Assembly (NCBI RefSeq): GCF_003025615.1
Contig: NZ_PYMJ01000002.1
Span: 124,001 to 188,000, forward strand
From: Photobacterium frigidiphilum
GTDB taxonomy: Bacteria; Pseudomonadota; Gammaproteobacteria; Enterobacterales; Vibrionaceae
Direction of reading: 5' to 3'
DNA length: 64,000 nt
Part shown: positions 1 through 8,607 of the stretch, in pieces
Numbering within the stretch: position 1 is the stretch's first letter
Layout of the letters: every line of letters starts with the position of its first letter
Position numbers and translations under genes: made by a program
The notes under the pieces: generated by a model
Seen by the model: only the letters and a program-made list of their open reading frames with translations
Database searches by the model: none
Told to the model about the DNA's origin: nothing

Positions 1-474
1 CACGCCTGCCAGTAGTGCAACCGAGGCATACAATTCTTTGTGTAATACCATAGGTTGACGACGAGTAATCAAATCTCGTAACAAACCACCAAACACCCCC
101 GTAACAACTGCCGAGACAATACAGATAATTGCAGGTAATCCCATATCCATCGCCACACGACAACCGATAATACTGAATACAATTAAGCCAATTGCATCCA
201 ACATGATGAAAGCTTTATGAAAGCGGATCACCCATTTAGCGATTACTGTTGTTAATAAACCCGCCAGACAAGTGATAACTAAGTATTGCGGGTTTGCCAC
301 CCAGCCAAGAGGGTAGTGACCCAACAGCACATCACGCACCGTACCGCCACCAATAGCCGTCGCACTTGCCACCAACATAACACCAAACCAATCCATGTGA
401 CGCTTGCCTGCAGCCAAAGCACCAGTCATGGCTTCAGCAGTAATACCAATAATATAGAGAGTTGTTAAAAGCAT
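1..474 (-). CDS. TRIC/UPF0126-family membrane protein (YicG/YadS-like), 3' end outside window
   Basis: The minus-strand frame is open from an ATG at 474 to the window edge (158 codons), so the C-terminus is missing. The protein is hydrophobic, and two glycine-rich GGGTVRD / GGLLRD-type motifs lie in repeated three-helix halves, as in the UPF0126 (YicG/YadS) family, whose members resemble trimeric intracellular cation channels. The role would be an inner-membrane small-ion or metabolite channel; the substrate is unknown. The same gene, damaged, recurs at 5665-6323. This copy keeps the bases the other copy has lost, so it is probably the working one. The upstream region to about 571 is also shared with the second copy. 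Confidence 0.75.
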   Translation of the reverse strand, partial: MLLTTLYIIGITAEAMTGALAAGKRHMDWFGVMLVASATAIGGGTVRDVLLGHYPLGWVANPQYLVITCLAGLLTTVIAKWVIRFHKAFIMLDAIGLIVFSIIGCRVAMDMGLPAIICIVSAVVTGVFGGLLRDLITRRQPMVLHKELYASVALLAGV

Positions 475-571
475 GAGAAAAATCTACGTAAGAAGATGAA
501 AAACAAGATGTACAGATTATATTTGAGATTTTAGTCATGTAAAAATGAAAGAAAAAACTTCATACATGAAT
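1..571. repeat. Direct repeat, left copy (TRIC 5' part plus upstream region)
   Basis: This stretch matches about 5869-6423 in the same orientation with scattered substitutions and small indels. It covers most of the TRIC coding region and roughly 95 bases upstream of its start. The match fades after the shared ATGAATTCAA near 565-575. With the epmC/yfcL/yjb duplicates it marks an old segmental duplication. Confidence 0.8.
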
Positions 572-774
572 TCAATTAATACCAATTTAATTTTTGGCCG
601 AATGCATATCATTGCTTATTGCTGCATTGTTTTTTGAAAAAGAAAATAAATGATAAAAATTTCGTGATTAATGGGGTGTTTCTATTATATCAATAGATGA
701 ACTGTCGCGTGGTGATAGTAAAATCATTATAATATCCAACATTTCGTAATATTGAGATAGATAGCACATAATCT
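475..774. other. Intergenic region between TRIC and broken epmC
   Basis: The region is AT-rich. The first ~95 bases are shared with the upstream region of the second TRIC copy. The remainder shows no open frame, no convincing hairpin, and no clear promoter that I would defend. Confidence 0.6.
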
Positions 775-1322
775 ATGCAGCATGATTACAATGATCTCAT
801 TAGAATATTCAATGAAACATTTATTGAAAAGTTAAATACTGAGTTGAAGCTTGGTGGTGATGAACCCGTTTACTTACCTGCATCTGACGAGTATCCCATC
901 ATCGGATCATCTTTGCACGAGGCTATTTTGCATCAGCAATGCATGAACTGGCACATTGGTGTATCGCAGGTTCTGAACGACGTTTGCGTGAAGATTATGG
1001 CTATTGGTACGAACCCGATGGTCGCACGGAACAAGTGCAAGCAAAGTTTGAGGCTGTTGAAGTAAAACCACAAGCCATTGAGTGGATTCTATCGGCAAGT
1101 TGTGGCTTTAAATTTCAAGTAAACTGTGACAACTTGAGTAGTGATTGCGAGCCGAATAGGCTAGGCTGCACATAGCAAGTAAAAGATCAAGTGCGACTGT
1201 ATTTGGAGTCGGGTATACCAAGGCGGGCTCAGATTTTATCTGATTTGTTTTGTGAATACTATCAGATTGAACCGTTAGCAATAAACCAATTTTCAGCGTT
1301 TGATGTAATTCATACGTATTAA
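775..1322 (+). pseudogene. Broken copy of epmC (EF-P hydroxylase)
   Basis: In pieces this matches the intact epmC at 22934-23467. The N-terminal frame (MQHDYNDLIRIF...) loses register around 880-930. The metal-binding HELAHW motif and the YGYWYEPDGRT block continue in another frame from 939. A TAG at 1173-1175 replaces a codon that is open in the intact gene, after which recognisable sequence (QILSD...YYQIEPLA) runs to TAA at 1320-1322. At least one frameshift and one nonsense change make it non-functional, while the intact copy presumably supplies the function. Confidence 0.85.
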
Positions 1323-1345
1323 TTATCGATTGAAGAGTTATTAAC

Positions 1346-1612
1346 ATGATCCAGCAATATGAAGAAAAGTTATCCACCTTGATAGACTTAATGGTAGAAA
1401 CAGCCTCCGATGATGAATTATTTGCTGGTGGTTATTTACGTGGGCATATTTCACTGTCTGCAGCAGATTGCGAACTTAACGGCATTACATCGGTCGAAGC
1501 GATGAAAGAGGCAGTAGATACGAGCTTGACACGAGCACAATCAGAACTTACCCCTGTCGATCAGCTGATTGTAAAAACGATGTGGCAACAACTTCAACAA
1601 AGTGCGATATAA
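1346..1612 (+). CDS. yfcL: YfcL-family protein (duplicate copy)
   Basis: An 88-residue protein starting MIQQYEEKL, nearly the same as the one at 23541-23810 (shared block ETASDDELFAGGYLRGHISLS). YfcL-family proteins are small cytosolic proteins of unknown role encoded between epmC and mnmC in enterobacteria and vibrios. The frame is intact, unlike the epmC copy just upstream, so this duplicate may still be expressed. The intact-locus copy is followed directly by a terminator, whereas here wzz lies between yfcL and that terminator. Confidence 0.8.
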   Translation: MIQQYEEKLSTLIDLMVETASDDELFAGGYLRGHISLSAADCELNGITSVEAMKEAVDTSLTRAQSELTPVDQLIVKTMWQQLQQSAI

Positions 1613-1759
1613 TATTCACTTTATCATTAGTTAGAATTTGCTACGTATTATGTTTGAGAATAGATCTTAATACGATTTAGTGGCAAATTATTATTTTTTC
1701 ATAAATCAATACTCAAGCATGGTCCCTGCGTTATATCGTATAAGTGCGCTGAATATCGA

Positions 1760-2908
1760 TTGAATCAAGTGAGACAAACAGTGAAAGTACCATTAAACCA
1801 GCCATCTATTCCTGCCTATTATGCTCCGCCTAAAAATAATGAAATTTATTTACGAGAGCGATTTAAGGTTTTATGGCAAGGTAAAGTATGGATCATTGCA
1901 CTGACAATGCTTTGTTCTATTATTGCTGTTATATACGCATTAACAGCACAAGAGTGGTGGTCATCCAAAGCAAGAATAATGGAACCCCAAATACAAGATT
2001 ATTCTTCTTATCAACAACAAGTAAAGCAGTTTCAGCCTATTTTTGATATTTATCAAGAGGATGGCACCGTGCTTGTGAGTGAGAGCTTGGAAGCATTGGT
2101 TAATCCTAAAACATTATTTCAGCGATTTATTGATGCCTATAATTCCCCTGCCAATAAGAAGAAATTTTTAGATAGTAGCCTTGAATTTAAAAAAATCAAG
2201 ACGCAGCTGGATACAAATACAGATGAAGCGCTACACCGTCTTTATAGTGAATGGTTAACTAAAATTACCATAACCCCTGTTGATAAAAATAAAAATCATG
2301 ACTATGACGTTAGTTTGCAAGCAACAACAAAGGAAAGTAGTGTCCGTTTATTAAATGAATATATTGATACTGTAAAACGCAAGGTATTTAATGATGCATT
2401 AAACAACTTACAAACAATTGTTAACGTTAAAAAAAATGAGCTTAAACAGCAAAAAATAATATTAGAAATAGAGACTAAAAATCGTTTAGCTATGGAAGTA
2501 GAGCGTTCACAATATGCACTTGCTATTGCACAAGCTGCTGGGGTGAGTAAACCAGTTCAGGGTTTGGGGGATGAAGAGTTATTTGCCATCAACCTAGGTT
2601 CAGATGCTTTAATCGCTAAAGTAAAAGCCTTAAAAGCCATTAAAAATTTAGATGTGATAGAGCCTAGGTTAAATGGAATTAATGCTAAAATTGAAATGTT
2701 AAATAGCTTAACAATAGATAGAAGTATCCAATTTCAAACATTTAAAACTTTAGAAAATGTACAAGCACCCATTGCTAGAGATAAGCCTAAGCGGGCTTTA
2801 ATTGTGATTTTAGGAGCATTGCTTGGCGGAATGCTAGGTGTTGCGGTTGTACTGATTCGGCATACATCTAGACAGTATGAAAAATTGAATGATGTCAATA
2901 GTATTTGA
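1760..2908 (+). CDS. wzz: Wzz-family polysaccharide chain-length determinant
   Basis: A 382-residue protein with one membrane helix near residues 43-64, a long periplasmic coiled-coil-rich domain, and a second helix near 342-364 preceded by a proline/basic stretch (APIARDKPKRALIVILG). This is the classic Wzz topology (PCP-1 type, no kinase domain). It would set the modal length of the O-antigen made by the Wzx/Wzy locus downstream. The start is uncertain: TTG at 1760 or GTG at 1769 or 1781, none with a strong ribosome site; the first in-frame ATG lies after the first helix and is too late. A yfcL-type terminator follows. Confidence 0.85.
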   Translation: MNQVRQTVKVPLNQPSIPAYYAPPKNNEIYLRERFKVLWQGKVWIIALTMLCSIIAVIYALTAQEWWSSKARIMEPQIQDYSSYQQQVKQFQPIFDIYQEDGTVLVSESLEALVNPKTLFQRFIDAYNSPANKKKFLDSSLEFKKIKTQLDTNTDEALHRLYSEWLTKITITPVDKNKNHDYDVSLQATTKESSVRLLNEYIDTVKRKVFNDALNNLQTIVNVKKNELKQQKIILEIETKNRLAMEVERSQYALAIAQAAGVSKPVQGLGDEELFAINLGSDALIAKVKALKAIKNLDVIEPRLNGINAKIEMLNSLTIDRSIQFQTFKTLENVQAPIARDKPKRALIVILGALLGGMLGVAVVLIRHTSRQYEKLNDVNSI

Positions 2909-2931
2909 TGATTAGACGATTCATATAAATT

Positions 2932-2969
2932 AAAAACGCTGTAATGACCCTCATCATGACAGCGTTTTT
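2932..2969 (+). terminator. Rho-independent terminator after wzz
   Basis: A 16-base stem with a single mismatch begins AAAAACGCTGT and closes ACAGCGTTTTT, with a short CCCTCA loop and a T run. The same hairpin follows the intact yfcL at 23833-23872, so it is part of the duplicated segment. Confidence 0.85.
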
Positions 2970-3083
2970 GAATTTTAATTTATGCACGGAAGGATGACTT
3001 ATGGAAAACTGAATATAAGCCCTAAACGTACAACAACTTCTTCGGTGCTGAATTGTTATCAACCTTACTATGTAATCTGTCAA
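2970..3083 (-). pseudogene. Remnant of the small membrane protein gene
   Basis: This matches the start of the minus-strand gene at 23907-24122 (ITIQHRR, FRAY, HFS-like block, HP.VHK). The ATG of the intact copy is ACG here, and the transmembrane part is gone: sequence jumps straight into the yfcL/wzz terminator. It cannot encode the original protein. Confidence 0.65.
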
Positions 3084-3189
3084 TAATATCGTAATCTAGA
3101 CATATAATAAGCTTTATCGCTTTCATTTTTAAATGAATATCTATTTACTCCCTTTGTTTTATTATGGATATGAATGGGAGGATACTTGG

Positions 3190-3309
3190 CGTCGTTCAGA
3201 CATAGCATAAAAATACGCTCATCCCGTTATCATATGTTCGATTTGTTGGCTCAAATTAAGTGCAGCTTGTTTTTGTTGTTTTTGCCAATGTGTTGCTAAT
3301 TGGTTGACT
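3190..3309 (-). pseudogene. yjbG (gfcC-like) fragment
   Basis: Plus-strand bases from the ATACGCTCA block through GTTGCTAATTGGTTGA match 27250-27345 inside yjbG with substitutions. Only about 100 bases survive, directly joined to a yjbF fragment, so the rest of yjbG and all of yjbH are deleted relative to the intact operon. Confidence 0.7.
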
Positions 3310-3788
3310 TTTAAGTGCTTTGCCTATTACCCCATTGATCCAGAATTGATTTTGGTAACTGGTGTTCAGTGTTTCACTGGTGACAGATTCAATAAAGTGC
3401 TACGTTTCAACAGGACGTTCATTGATCATAATGACGGTATTGTCTTGGCGTACAAACTTTGAGATTAACTGGTAACCAAAATGGTAGCCAGGTTGCCAAT
3501 CAATGGTACGTTGCCAGTGCATGAGGTATTTGCACGTTGTAAGCCAAGTGTTAGTGGATCAAGTTGAGAGCTATAAGTCTCAATCAAATTGCCTTGAGGT
3601 AAATTTAGGCTGTTCACTAATCGACCGCCTTCCGTGACCAACATCCCTTTATCGGATGATACCTACTTGAGCTGTGTACGAGTATTTGGTGTTAATGATG
3701 TATTAGCTAATGACAAAGCCGGTTCAGCTAAGGCCAATACCATAAAAGCTTGTGGACTGTTATCGACTTGCCCATAGAGGCTAGCATA
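3310..3788 (-). pseudogene. yjbF (gfcB-like) fragment, cut by IS66
   Basis: This matches 27797 to about 28275 of yjbF, including the blocks reading ATTGATTTTGGTAAC and CCATAAAAGCTTGTGGAC. A tryptophan codon of the intact gene (LKWVSSDKG) has become TAG here, and there are further indels. The signal-peptide end is absent because the IS66-type element begins at 3789. Confidence 0.8.
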
Positions 3789-3807
3789 GTAAGCGCTCAA
3801 TTAAGCC

Positions 3808-5364
3808 TCACTCCGCTTCACTGCTCTTCATGTTCCACGGCATTAGATCCGTTAGATTATCGGACGATTGGCATTTTGGTAGCTCTGTAAATAAGTGCTG
3901 GAAATAATAGTATGGATTGATGCCATTGGCTCGGCAGGTCATAACCAAACTGTATAAGTTAGCGCTGGCTTTAGCTCTATCGACAGACGTTGAGAACATC
4001 CAGTTCTTCCGCCCCGCTGTAAACGGGCGGATATCACGTTCAGTGACGTTATTATCGATACTAATCTCACCATTTTCCAAATACGTCAGTAGCTTAGGCC
4101 ACTGATTTAAGCTGTAGTTGATGGCTTTACCTAGCGCACTTTTGGGTAGGGCTGTACTTTTAGCTTTAATCAGCCATTGATGAAAATCATCAAGGATCGG
4201 TTTGGAGTTTTCTAATCTCAGCCTTTGTCTTTCTAAGCTGCTTAGTGGTTTGGTTTCTTTTTCTATCTGATAAAGCTTACCAATGTAGTTTAATGCTTTT
4301 TCAATTTTGCCCGCTTTTTTACTTGGTCGTGCTTTTTGTGCATCGGTGAATATTCTACGCACATGAGCAAGGCAAGCCGCTTGGGTCACATGCTCTAAAC
4401 AATCGTAAACTGCATAGCCATCACTAAGTAGGTAGCCGCCATAATGGCCAAGAAATCCCTTTGCACAAGCTGACGATCGGCTAGGTTGATAATCGTATAT
4501 CACAATTGGATTGGCAGTGAATTCACCGCTGCGATAAACCCACATATAAGATTTCGATTGTGCTGCGCGGTCTTTTTCTCTCAATACCTGAACCGTGGTT
4601 TCATCGGCGCAAATTAACGTTTCTTTAAGTAGTGACTCTTTCATTGCGTCTATGATCACTTGGTTTTTACTACCCAATAGCACACACCAGTTGGCTAATG
4701 TGCTGTGACTAATATCAATGCCAGAACGATTTAAGATATTAACTTGGCGATAAAGCGGTAGTGCATCAACATATTTGGCAGTGACGACGGCAGCAAAAGC
4801 ATCGGCACTACCGATACTTTTAGGGATCATACTTGCAGGTTTTCGGGCCGTAATGATTTTACTGGAAGTTTGTGTTTTTTCACATTGTCGACATGCGTAT
4901 TTCGTACGTTCATGGCGGATCACGCTAACTTTTTGCGGGATAATTTTCAGCTCTTCTGACGCTTCCTTACCACATTGATGCAAGGGTGCATCGCAGCATT
5001 CACAATAAGGTGCATTTAACTCATGCTGGATAACGTCACGTTCTAATTTTTTTGGAAGCGGTTTACGGCCTTTCTTATGGTGCTTCGGTTCTAGTTTTGG
5101 AAGGCTATTTTGTTGCTCAGCTTCATTGAGCATTCCTTTGACGACTTTTTCGCTTTGAGAGGAAAAGTGTTTAGATTTATTAAGCTGCTCGATGAGCAGT
5201 TGTACTTTATTCGCCAGCTCAATTTTTTCCTCTGTAACTGATTATTTTATCTTATCTTTGGCCTGCAGTTGTTCGCTCTTGACCTGATTATCTTCCTGAA
5301 GCTTTATCAACATAGCTTTCAGTTGTTCAATATCATCGGGAAGTTCAGTCATATCAAGGCTCAT
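3808..5364 (-). pseudogene. tnpC: IS66-family transposase (tnpC) with premature stop
   Basis: The frame from ATG at 5364 to the stop at 3808-3810 would encode about 518 residues, a normal IS66 TnpC length. A TAA at 5242-5244 (codon 41) interrupts it. Reinitiation at 5133 would give a 441-residue protein. That part has the cysteine zinc-finger pair (CECCDAPL, CRQCEK), the ICADETTVQVL and YLLSDGYAVYD blocks of the DDE fold, and the C-terminal NNVTERDIRPFTAGRKNW block. The N-terminal leucine-zipper-like part is lost if translation restarts, so activity is doubtful. Without TnpA and TnpB it would not be expected to transpose on its own. Confidence 0.85.
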
Positions 5365-5436
5365 GTAATTTTAATGAGCCAAGTTTGACAGTAAAAAAGG
5401 ATCGTTCAACCCCAGTATTAAGATCAGTATCAGCGG

Positions 5437-5586
5437 TCACACTTCTAAGTAATAAAGAGGCCTGTGTGCTCTAGGATTATCAAGAGATAATCCAGATAAT
5501 AACCAATTCAACTGCTGTTTAGCGATATGGATAGCATTGTCTTTTTGAGGTTTAGGCCACTTAAGGCGTTTTTCTGTTTGATTCAT
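5437..5586 (-). pseudogene. IS66 tnpB C-terminal fragment, probably fused to the tnpA start
   Basis: A 49-codon frame starts MNQTEKR and continues LKWPKPQKDNA...LNWLLSGLSLDNPRAHRPLYYLEV. The second part resembles the C-terminus of IS66 TnpB (orf2). The first residues look like a TnpA start, so an internal deletion probably joined the two. The gap to tnpC is about 72 bases, as expected for tnpB-tnpC spacing. Confidence 0.6.
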
Positions 5587-5662
5587 AATACCTCTGTTGA
5601 AAAGATATTATGTCAAAGCTTAGATGTTATGAGTATGTGCGGTTTACCGAGCGCTTACAAAT

Positions 5663-5701
5663 AAAAAAGCGGAGAAGCTTAATGGCTTCTCCGCTTTTTT
5701 T
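5663..5701 (-). terminator. Strong terminator hairpin at the TRIC 3' end
   Basis: A 16-base perfect stem (AAAAAAGCGGAGAAGC paired with its complement), a six-base loop TTAATG and T runs on both sides. It can work in both directions and lies immediately beside the IS66 end. Confidence 0.85.
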
Positions 5702-6323
5702 GCTTTATTTTCTAGTAACTTGTCTTCTTTTGGCTCTTCGAGTACAAACACCGGCAAACGCCAGCGTAGTTGCACAGTCGCCATACGAGCAGTAAATCCA
5801 ACGACTAACGTAGCGATTGTGGTGATCAGTTCAGGGACTGTAAAGTACATCATGCCGAAATACATCACACCTGCCAGTAGTGCAATTGAGGCATACAACT
5901 CTTTGTGTAATACCATCGGTTGGCTGCGAGTAATCAAATCTAGTAACAAACCACCAAACACGCCCGTAACAACTGCCGAGACAATACAGATAATTCCATG
6001 TCCATCGCGACACGACAACCGATAATACTGAACACAATTAAGCCAATCGCATCCAAAATAATGAAAATCTTATGAAACCGAATAACCCATTTAGCAATTA
6101 CTGTTGTTAATAGACCTGCAAGACAAGTGATCACTAAGTACTGCGGATTTGCCACCCAACCAAGAGGGTAGTGACCCAACAGCACATCACGCACCGCCCC
6201 CAATAGCTGTCGCACTTGCCCCAACATAACACCAAACCAATCCATGTGACGCTTGCCCGCAGCCAAAGCACCAGTCATCGCTTCAGCAGTAATACCAATA
6301 ATATAGATAGTTGTTAAAAGCAT
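5665..6323 (-). pseudogene. Broken TRIC/UPF0126 membrane protein gene (second copy)
   Basis: The N-terminal frame starts at 6323 (MLLTTIYIIGITAEAMTGALAAGKRHMDWFGVML), as in the copy at 1-474. Six bases are lost around 6195-6220, which turns the conserved GGGTVRD block into LGAVRD. A ten-base deletion near 5997 shifts the frame; the rest of the protein continues in another frame to about 5665. The C-terminal half has the LLxDLITR block and a charged tail (EEPKEDKLLENKAKKAEK). The original stop codon is unclear because the last codons run into the terminator and IS end. Confidence 0.85.
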
Positions 6324-6423
6324 GAGAAAAATCTACGTAAAAAGGTGAAAAACAAGATGTACAGATTATATTTGAGATTTTAGGCATGTAAAAATGAAAG
6401 AAAAAACTCTATGTATGAATTCA
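5869..6423. repeat. Direct repeat, right copy (TRIC plus upstream region)
   Basis: Partner of 1-571, in the same orientation. The region upstream of the start codon (6324-6423) matches 475-571 closely, so the duplication included the TRIC promoter region. Confidence 0.8.
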
Positions 6424-6507
6424 AATCATTAATGAGAGGTAAATATGATTTAGAGAGAAGTATTTAGTGGTTGAATAATATTTCAGTGAAGATTGCGTCT
6501 GATTGAT

Positions 6508-6543
6508 TAGTTTAATAATCGAAATTTTGTTAGAATGCGCTAT
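6508..6543 (+). promoter_or_regulatory. Extended -10 promoter for the O-antigen operon
   Basis: TGTTAGAAT at 6528-6536 fits an extended -10 (TGnTAnAAT). The -35 is poor, as is common with extended -10 sites. The predicted first transcribed base is about 6543, the first base of the leader hairpin. Confidence 0.5.
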
Positions 6544-6585
6544 TTTGAGTTGTTGGTGAAAGGAACATTCACCAACAACTCAAAA
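6543..6585 (+). promoter_or_regulatory. Perfect 18-bp leader hairpin
   Basis: An 18-base arm TTTTGAGTTGTTGGTGAA, a seven-base loop AGGAACA and an exact complementary arm. It is not followed by a T run on the plus strand, so it is not a typical terminator. From the promoter position it would form the very 5' end of the rml transcript and could protect the long mRNA or affect early elongation before the ops pause site. Confidence 0.65.
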
Positions 6586-6604
6586 TGACATTTATGGCTA
6601 GGTA

Positions 6605-6645
6605 AACGTGTTGGGGATACGAATAACCTCAGGGCGGTAGCATGG
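6605..6645 (+). promoter_or_regulatory. JUMPstart/ops element (RfaH recruitment)
   Basis: GGCGGTAGCATGG at 6633-6645 matches the ops core GGCGGTAGCnT that pauses RNA polymerase and loads RfaH. It lies 16 bases before rmlB, in the untranslated leader, as in other long surface-polysaccharide operons. A near-identical block occurs before wza at 29408-29420. Confidence 0.85.
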
Positions 6646-6660
6646 AAAAATAGGGTTAAT

Positions 6661-7737
6661 ATGAAAATACTGGTCACAGGTGGTGCAGGTTTTATTGGTT
6701 CTGCGGTTGTTCGCCACATCATTGAGAATACTTCTGATGCCGTTATTAATCTCGATAAATTGACTTATGCAGGGAACCTAGAATCTCTTTCCGATGTTGA
6801 TTCACATGAGCGTTATTTTTTTGAACAGGTTGATATTTGTGATCGAGTTGAGTTAGACCGCGTGTTTGCTGAGCATAAACCCGATGCCGTCATGCATTTA
6901 GCGGCAGAATCGCACGTTGACCGCTCTATTGATGGTCCGGCAGCGTTCATCGAAACGAACATTGTTGGTACGTATACTTTGCTTGAAGCGACTCGTGCTT
7001 ATTGGAATACGTTATCGGATGATAAAAAACAGGACTTCCGTTTCCACCATATTTCAACCGATGAGGTGTATGGTGATTTAGAAGGGACTGATGATTTATT
7101 TACTGAAACAACGTCATACGAACCATCGAGCCCATATTCAGCGTCAAAAGCCTCTTCTGATCATTTAGTGCGTGCTTGGTTACGTACTTATGGATTGCCA
7201 ACAGTTGTGACTAATTGCTCAAACAATTATGGGCCTCATCATTTCCCTGAAAAACTAATCCCATTGATGATTTTAAATGCCTTAGATGGCAAGCCGTTAC
7301 CAGTTTATGGCAATGGTATGCAGATTCGTGACTGGTTGTTTGTTGAAGACCACGCCCGTGCTTTATATAAAGTGGTTACTGAAGGTGAAGTAGGCGAAAC
7401 TTACAACATTGGTGGCCATAATGAGAAAGCGAATATTGATGTGGTCAAAACCATCTGTTCATTGCTTGATGAGTTAGTGCCAAATAAACCTGCAGGTGTT
7501 GCACATTACGAAGAGTTAATTGCGTATGTAACTGACCGCCCTGGTCACGATGTTCGTTACGCGATTGATGCGTCAAAAATTGAGCGTGAATTGGGTTGGA
7601 AACCAGAAGAAACATTTGAGTCTGGTATTCGTAAGACCGTTGAATGGTATTTAAATAATCAACCATGGTGGTCACGCGTATTAGATGGTTCTTATGCGGG
7701 TGAGCGTTTGGGTGTATCTTCTGAGGAGAGCAAGTAA
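6661..7737 (+). CDS. rmlB: dTDP-glucose 4,6-dehydratase
   Basis: A 358-residue short-chain dehydrogenase family enzyme that turns dTDP-glucose into dTDP-4-keto-6-deoxyglucose. Visible are the NAD-binding [13 protein letters not shown] motif at the N-terminus, STDEVYGDL with the catalytic Thr-Asp-Glu, and [10 protein letters not shown] with the YxxxK pair, all in RmlB order and at normal length. It is the first gene of the operon, 16 bases after the ops element, and its stop overlaps the rmlA start by one base. No rmlC or rmlD follows, so the product is not expected to go to rhamnose here. Confidence 0.95.
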   Translation: MKILVTGGAGFIGSAVVRHIIENTSDAVINLDKLTYAGNLESLSDVDSHERYFFEQVDICDRVELDRVFAEHKPDAVMHLAAESHVDRSIDGPAAFIETNIVGTYTLLEATRAYWNTLSDDKKQDFRFHHISTDEVYGDLEGTDDLFTETTSYEPSSPYSASKASSDHLVRAWLRTYGLPTVVTNCSNNYGPHHFPEKLIPLMILNALDGKPLPVYGNGMQIRDWLFVEDHARALYKVVTEGEVGETYNIGGHNEKANIDVVKTICSLLDELVPNKPAGVAHYEELIAYVTDRPGHDVRYAIDASKIERELGWKPEETFESGIRKTVEWYLNNQPWWSRVLDGSYAGERLGVSSEESK

Positions 7738-8606
7738 TGAAAGGAATTATTTTAGCGGGAGGATCTGGTACTCGTCTTTATCCGATTACGATGGGGGTAT
7801 CTAAACAATTACTGCCTGTCTATGACAAACCGATGATTTACTATCCATTATCCGTATTAATGCTTGCTGGTATTCGTGAAGTCTTAATAATTACAACACC
7901 AGAAGATAATGAAAGCTTTAAACGCTTGCTAGGCGACGGTAGTCAGTTTGGTATCGAAATTGACTATGCAATACAAGAAAGCCCTGATGGTTTAGCGCAA
8001 GCATTTATTATCGGAGAAGAATTTATTGGCTCAGATTCTGTTTGTCTGGTTTTAGGCGATAATATTTTTTACGGTCAAGGCTTCTCTCCAATGCTACTCG
8101 CTGCGACCAAAAAAACAACTGGTGCAACAGTGTTTGGTTATAAAGTTAAAGATCCCGAGCGCTTTGGTGTAGTAGAATTTGATGCAGATTTTAATGCGCT
8201 TTCAATTGAAGAAAAGCCATTACATCCAAAATCTAATTATGCAGTCACCGGGTTATATTTTTATGATAACCAAGTGGTTGATATTGCTAAAACGATCAAA
8301 CCATCAGAGCGTGGTGAATTAGAAATAACCAGTATTAACCAAGCTTATTTAGAGAAGCAGCAATTAAAGGTTGAATTGTTAGGCCGTGGCTTTGCGTGGC
8401 TAGATACCGGTACGTATGAAAGCTTACAAGATGCGGGGCAGTTTGTATCAACTATAGAGCATCGCCAAGGCTATAAAGTTGCTTGTTTAGAAGAAATCGC
8501 ATTTAATCAAGGCTGGTTATCAGCTTCGCAACTTGAATTATTAGCAGAGCCTTTGAAAAAAAACACATATGGGCAATATTTGTTAAGTCTAGTTGGGAAA
8601 TATTAA
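7737..8606 (+). CDS. rmlA: Glucose-1-phosphate thymidylyltransferase
   Basis: A 289-residue nucleotidyltransferase that makes dTDP-glucose from dTTP and glucose-1-phosphate. The N-terminal GGSGTRLYP signature, [18 protein letters not shown] and the EEKP block are all in place, and the length is normal for RmlA. Its TAATG overlap with rmlB indicates translational coupling. Together they feed the amino-sugar branch encoded just downstream. Confidence 0.95.
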   Translation: MKGIILAGGSGTRLYPITMGVSKQLLPVYDKPMIYYPLSVLMLAGIREVLIITTPEDNESFKRLLGDGSQFGIEIDYAIQESPDGLAQAFIIGEEFIGSDSVCLVLGDNIFYGQGFSPMLLAATKKTTGATVFGYKVKDPERFGVVEFDADFNALSIEEKPLHPKSNYAVTGLYFYDNQVVDIAKTIKPSERGELEITSINQAYLEKQQLKVELLGRGFAWLDTGTYESLQDAGQFVSTIEHRQGYKVACLEEIAFNQGWLSASQLELLAEPLKKNTYGQYLLSLVGKY

Positions 8607-8607
8607 G

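Larger units (their letters stand above)
3789..5658 (-). mobile_element. Defective IS66-family insertion sequence
   Basis: The ends are inverted repeats GTAAGCGCTC at 3789-3798 and GAGCGCTTAC at 5649-5658, matching the GTAAGCG ends of IS66 elements. Inside are a transposase gene with a premature stop and only a fragment of tnpB; tnpA is missing. At about 1.87 kb it is shorter than usual for a full element with all three genes. The eight bases outside each end differ (CTAGCATA versus AAATAAAA), so there is no target duplication. One flank is yjbF remnant and the other a TRIC gene tail, which fits a rearrangement after insertion. Confidence 0.85.
6324..6660. other. Leader and control region of the rml/O-antigen operon
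   Basis: The first ~100 bases are the duplicated TRIC upstream region. Then come an extended -10 promoter near 6531, a perfect hairpin at 6543-6585 and an ops/JUMPstart element near 6605-6645, before rmlB at 6661. No protein-coding frame is convincing here. Confidence 0.7.

Noticed and set aside
5720-6025. Plus-strand frame across the broken TRIC gene
   Set aside because: The minus strand matches the intact TRIC copy, so the plus-strand frame is a shadow.
6543-6585. Leader hairpin as rho-independent terminator
   Set aside because: On the plus strand it is followed by TGACAT, not a T run, and it lies at the predicted transcript start.
6661-8606. dTDP-L-rhamnose pathway
   Set aside because: rmlA and rmlB are present but no rmlC or rmlD follows. 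The RmlD-like gene at 35336 sits in a different locus among nonulosonic acid genes, so the dTDP branch more likely leads to an amino sugar.
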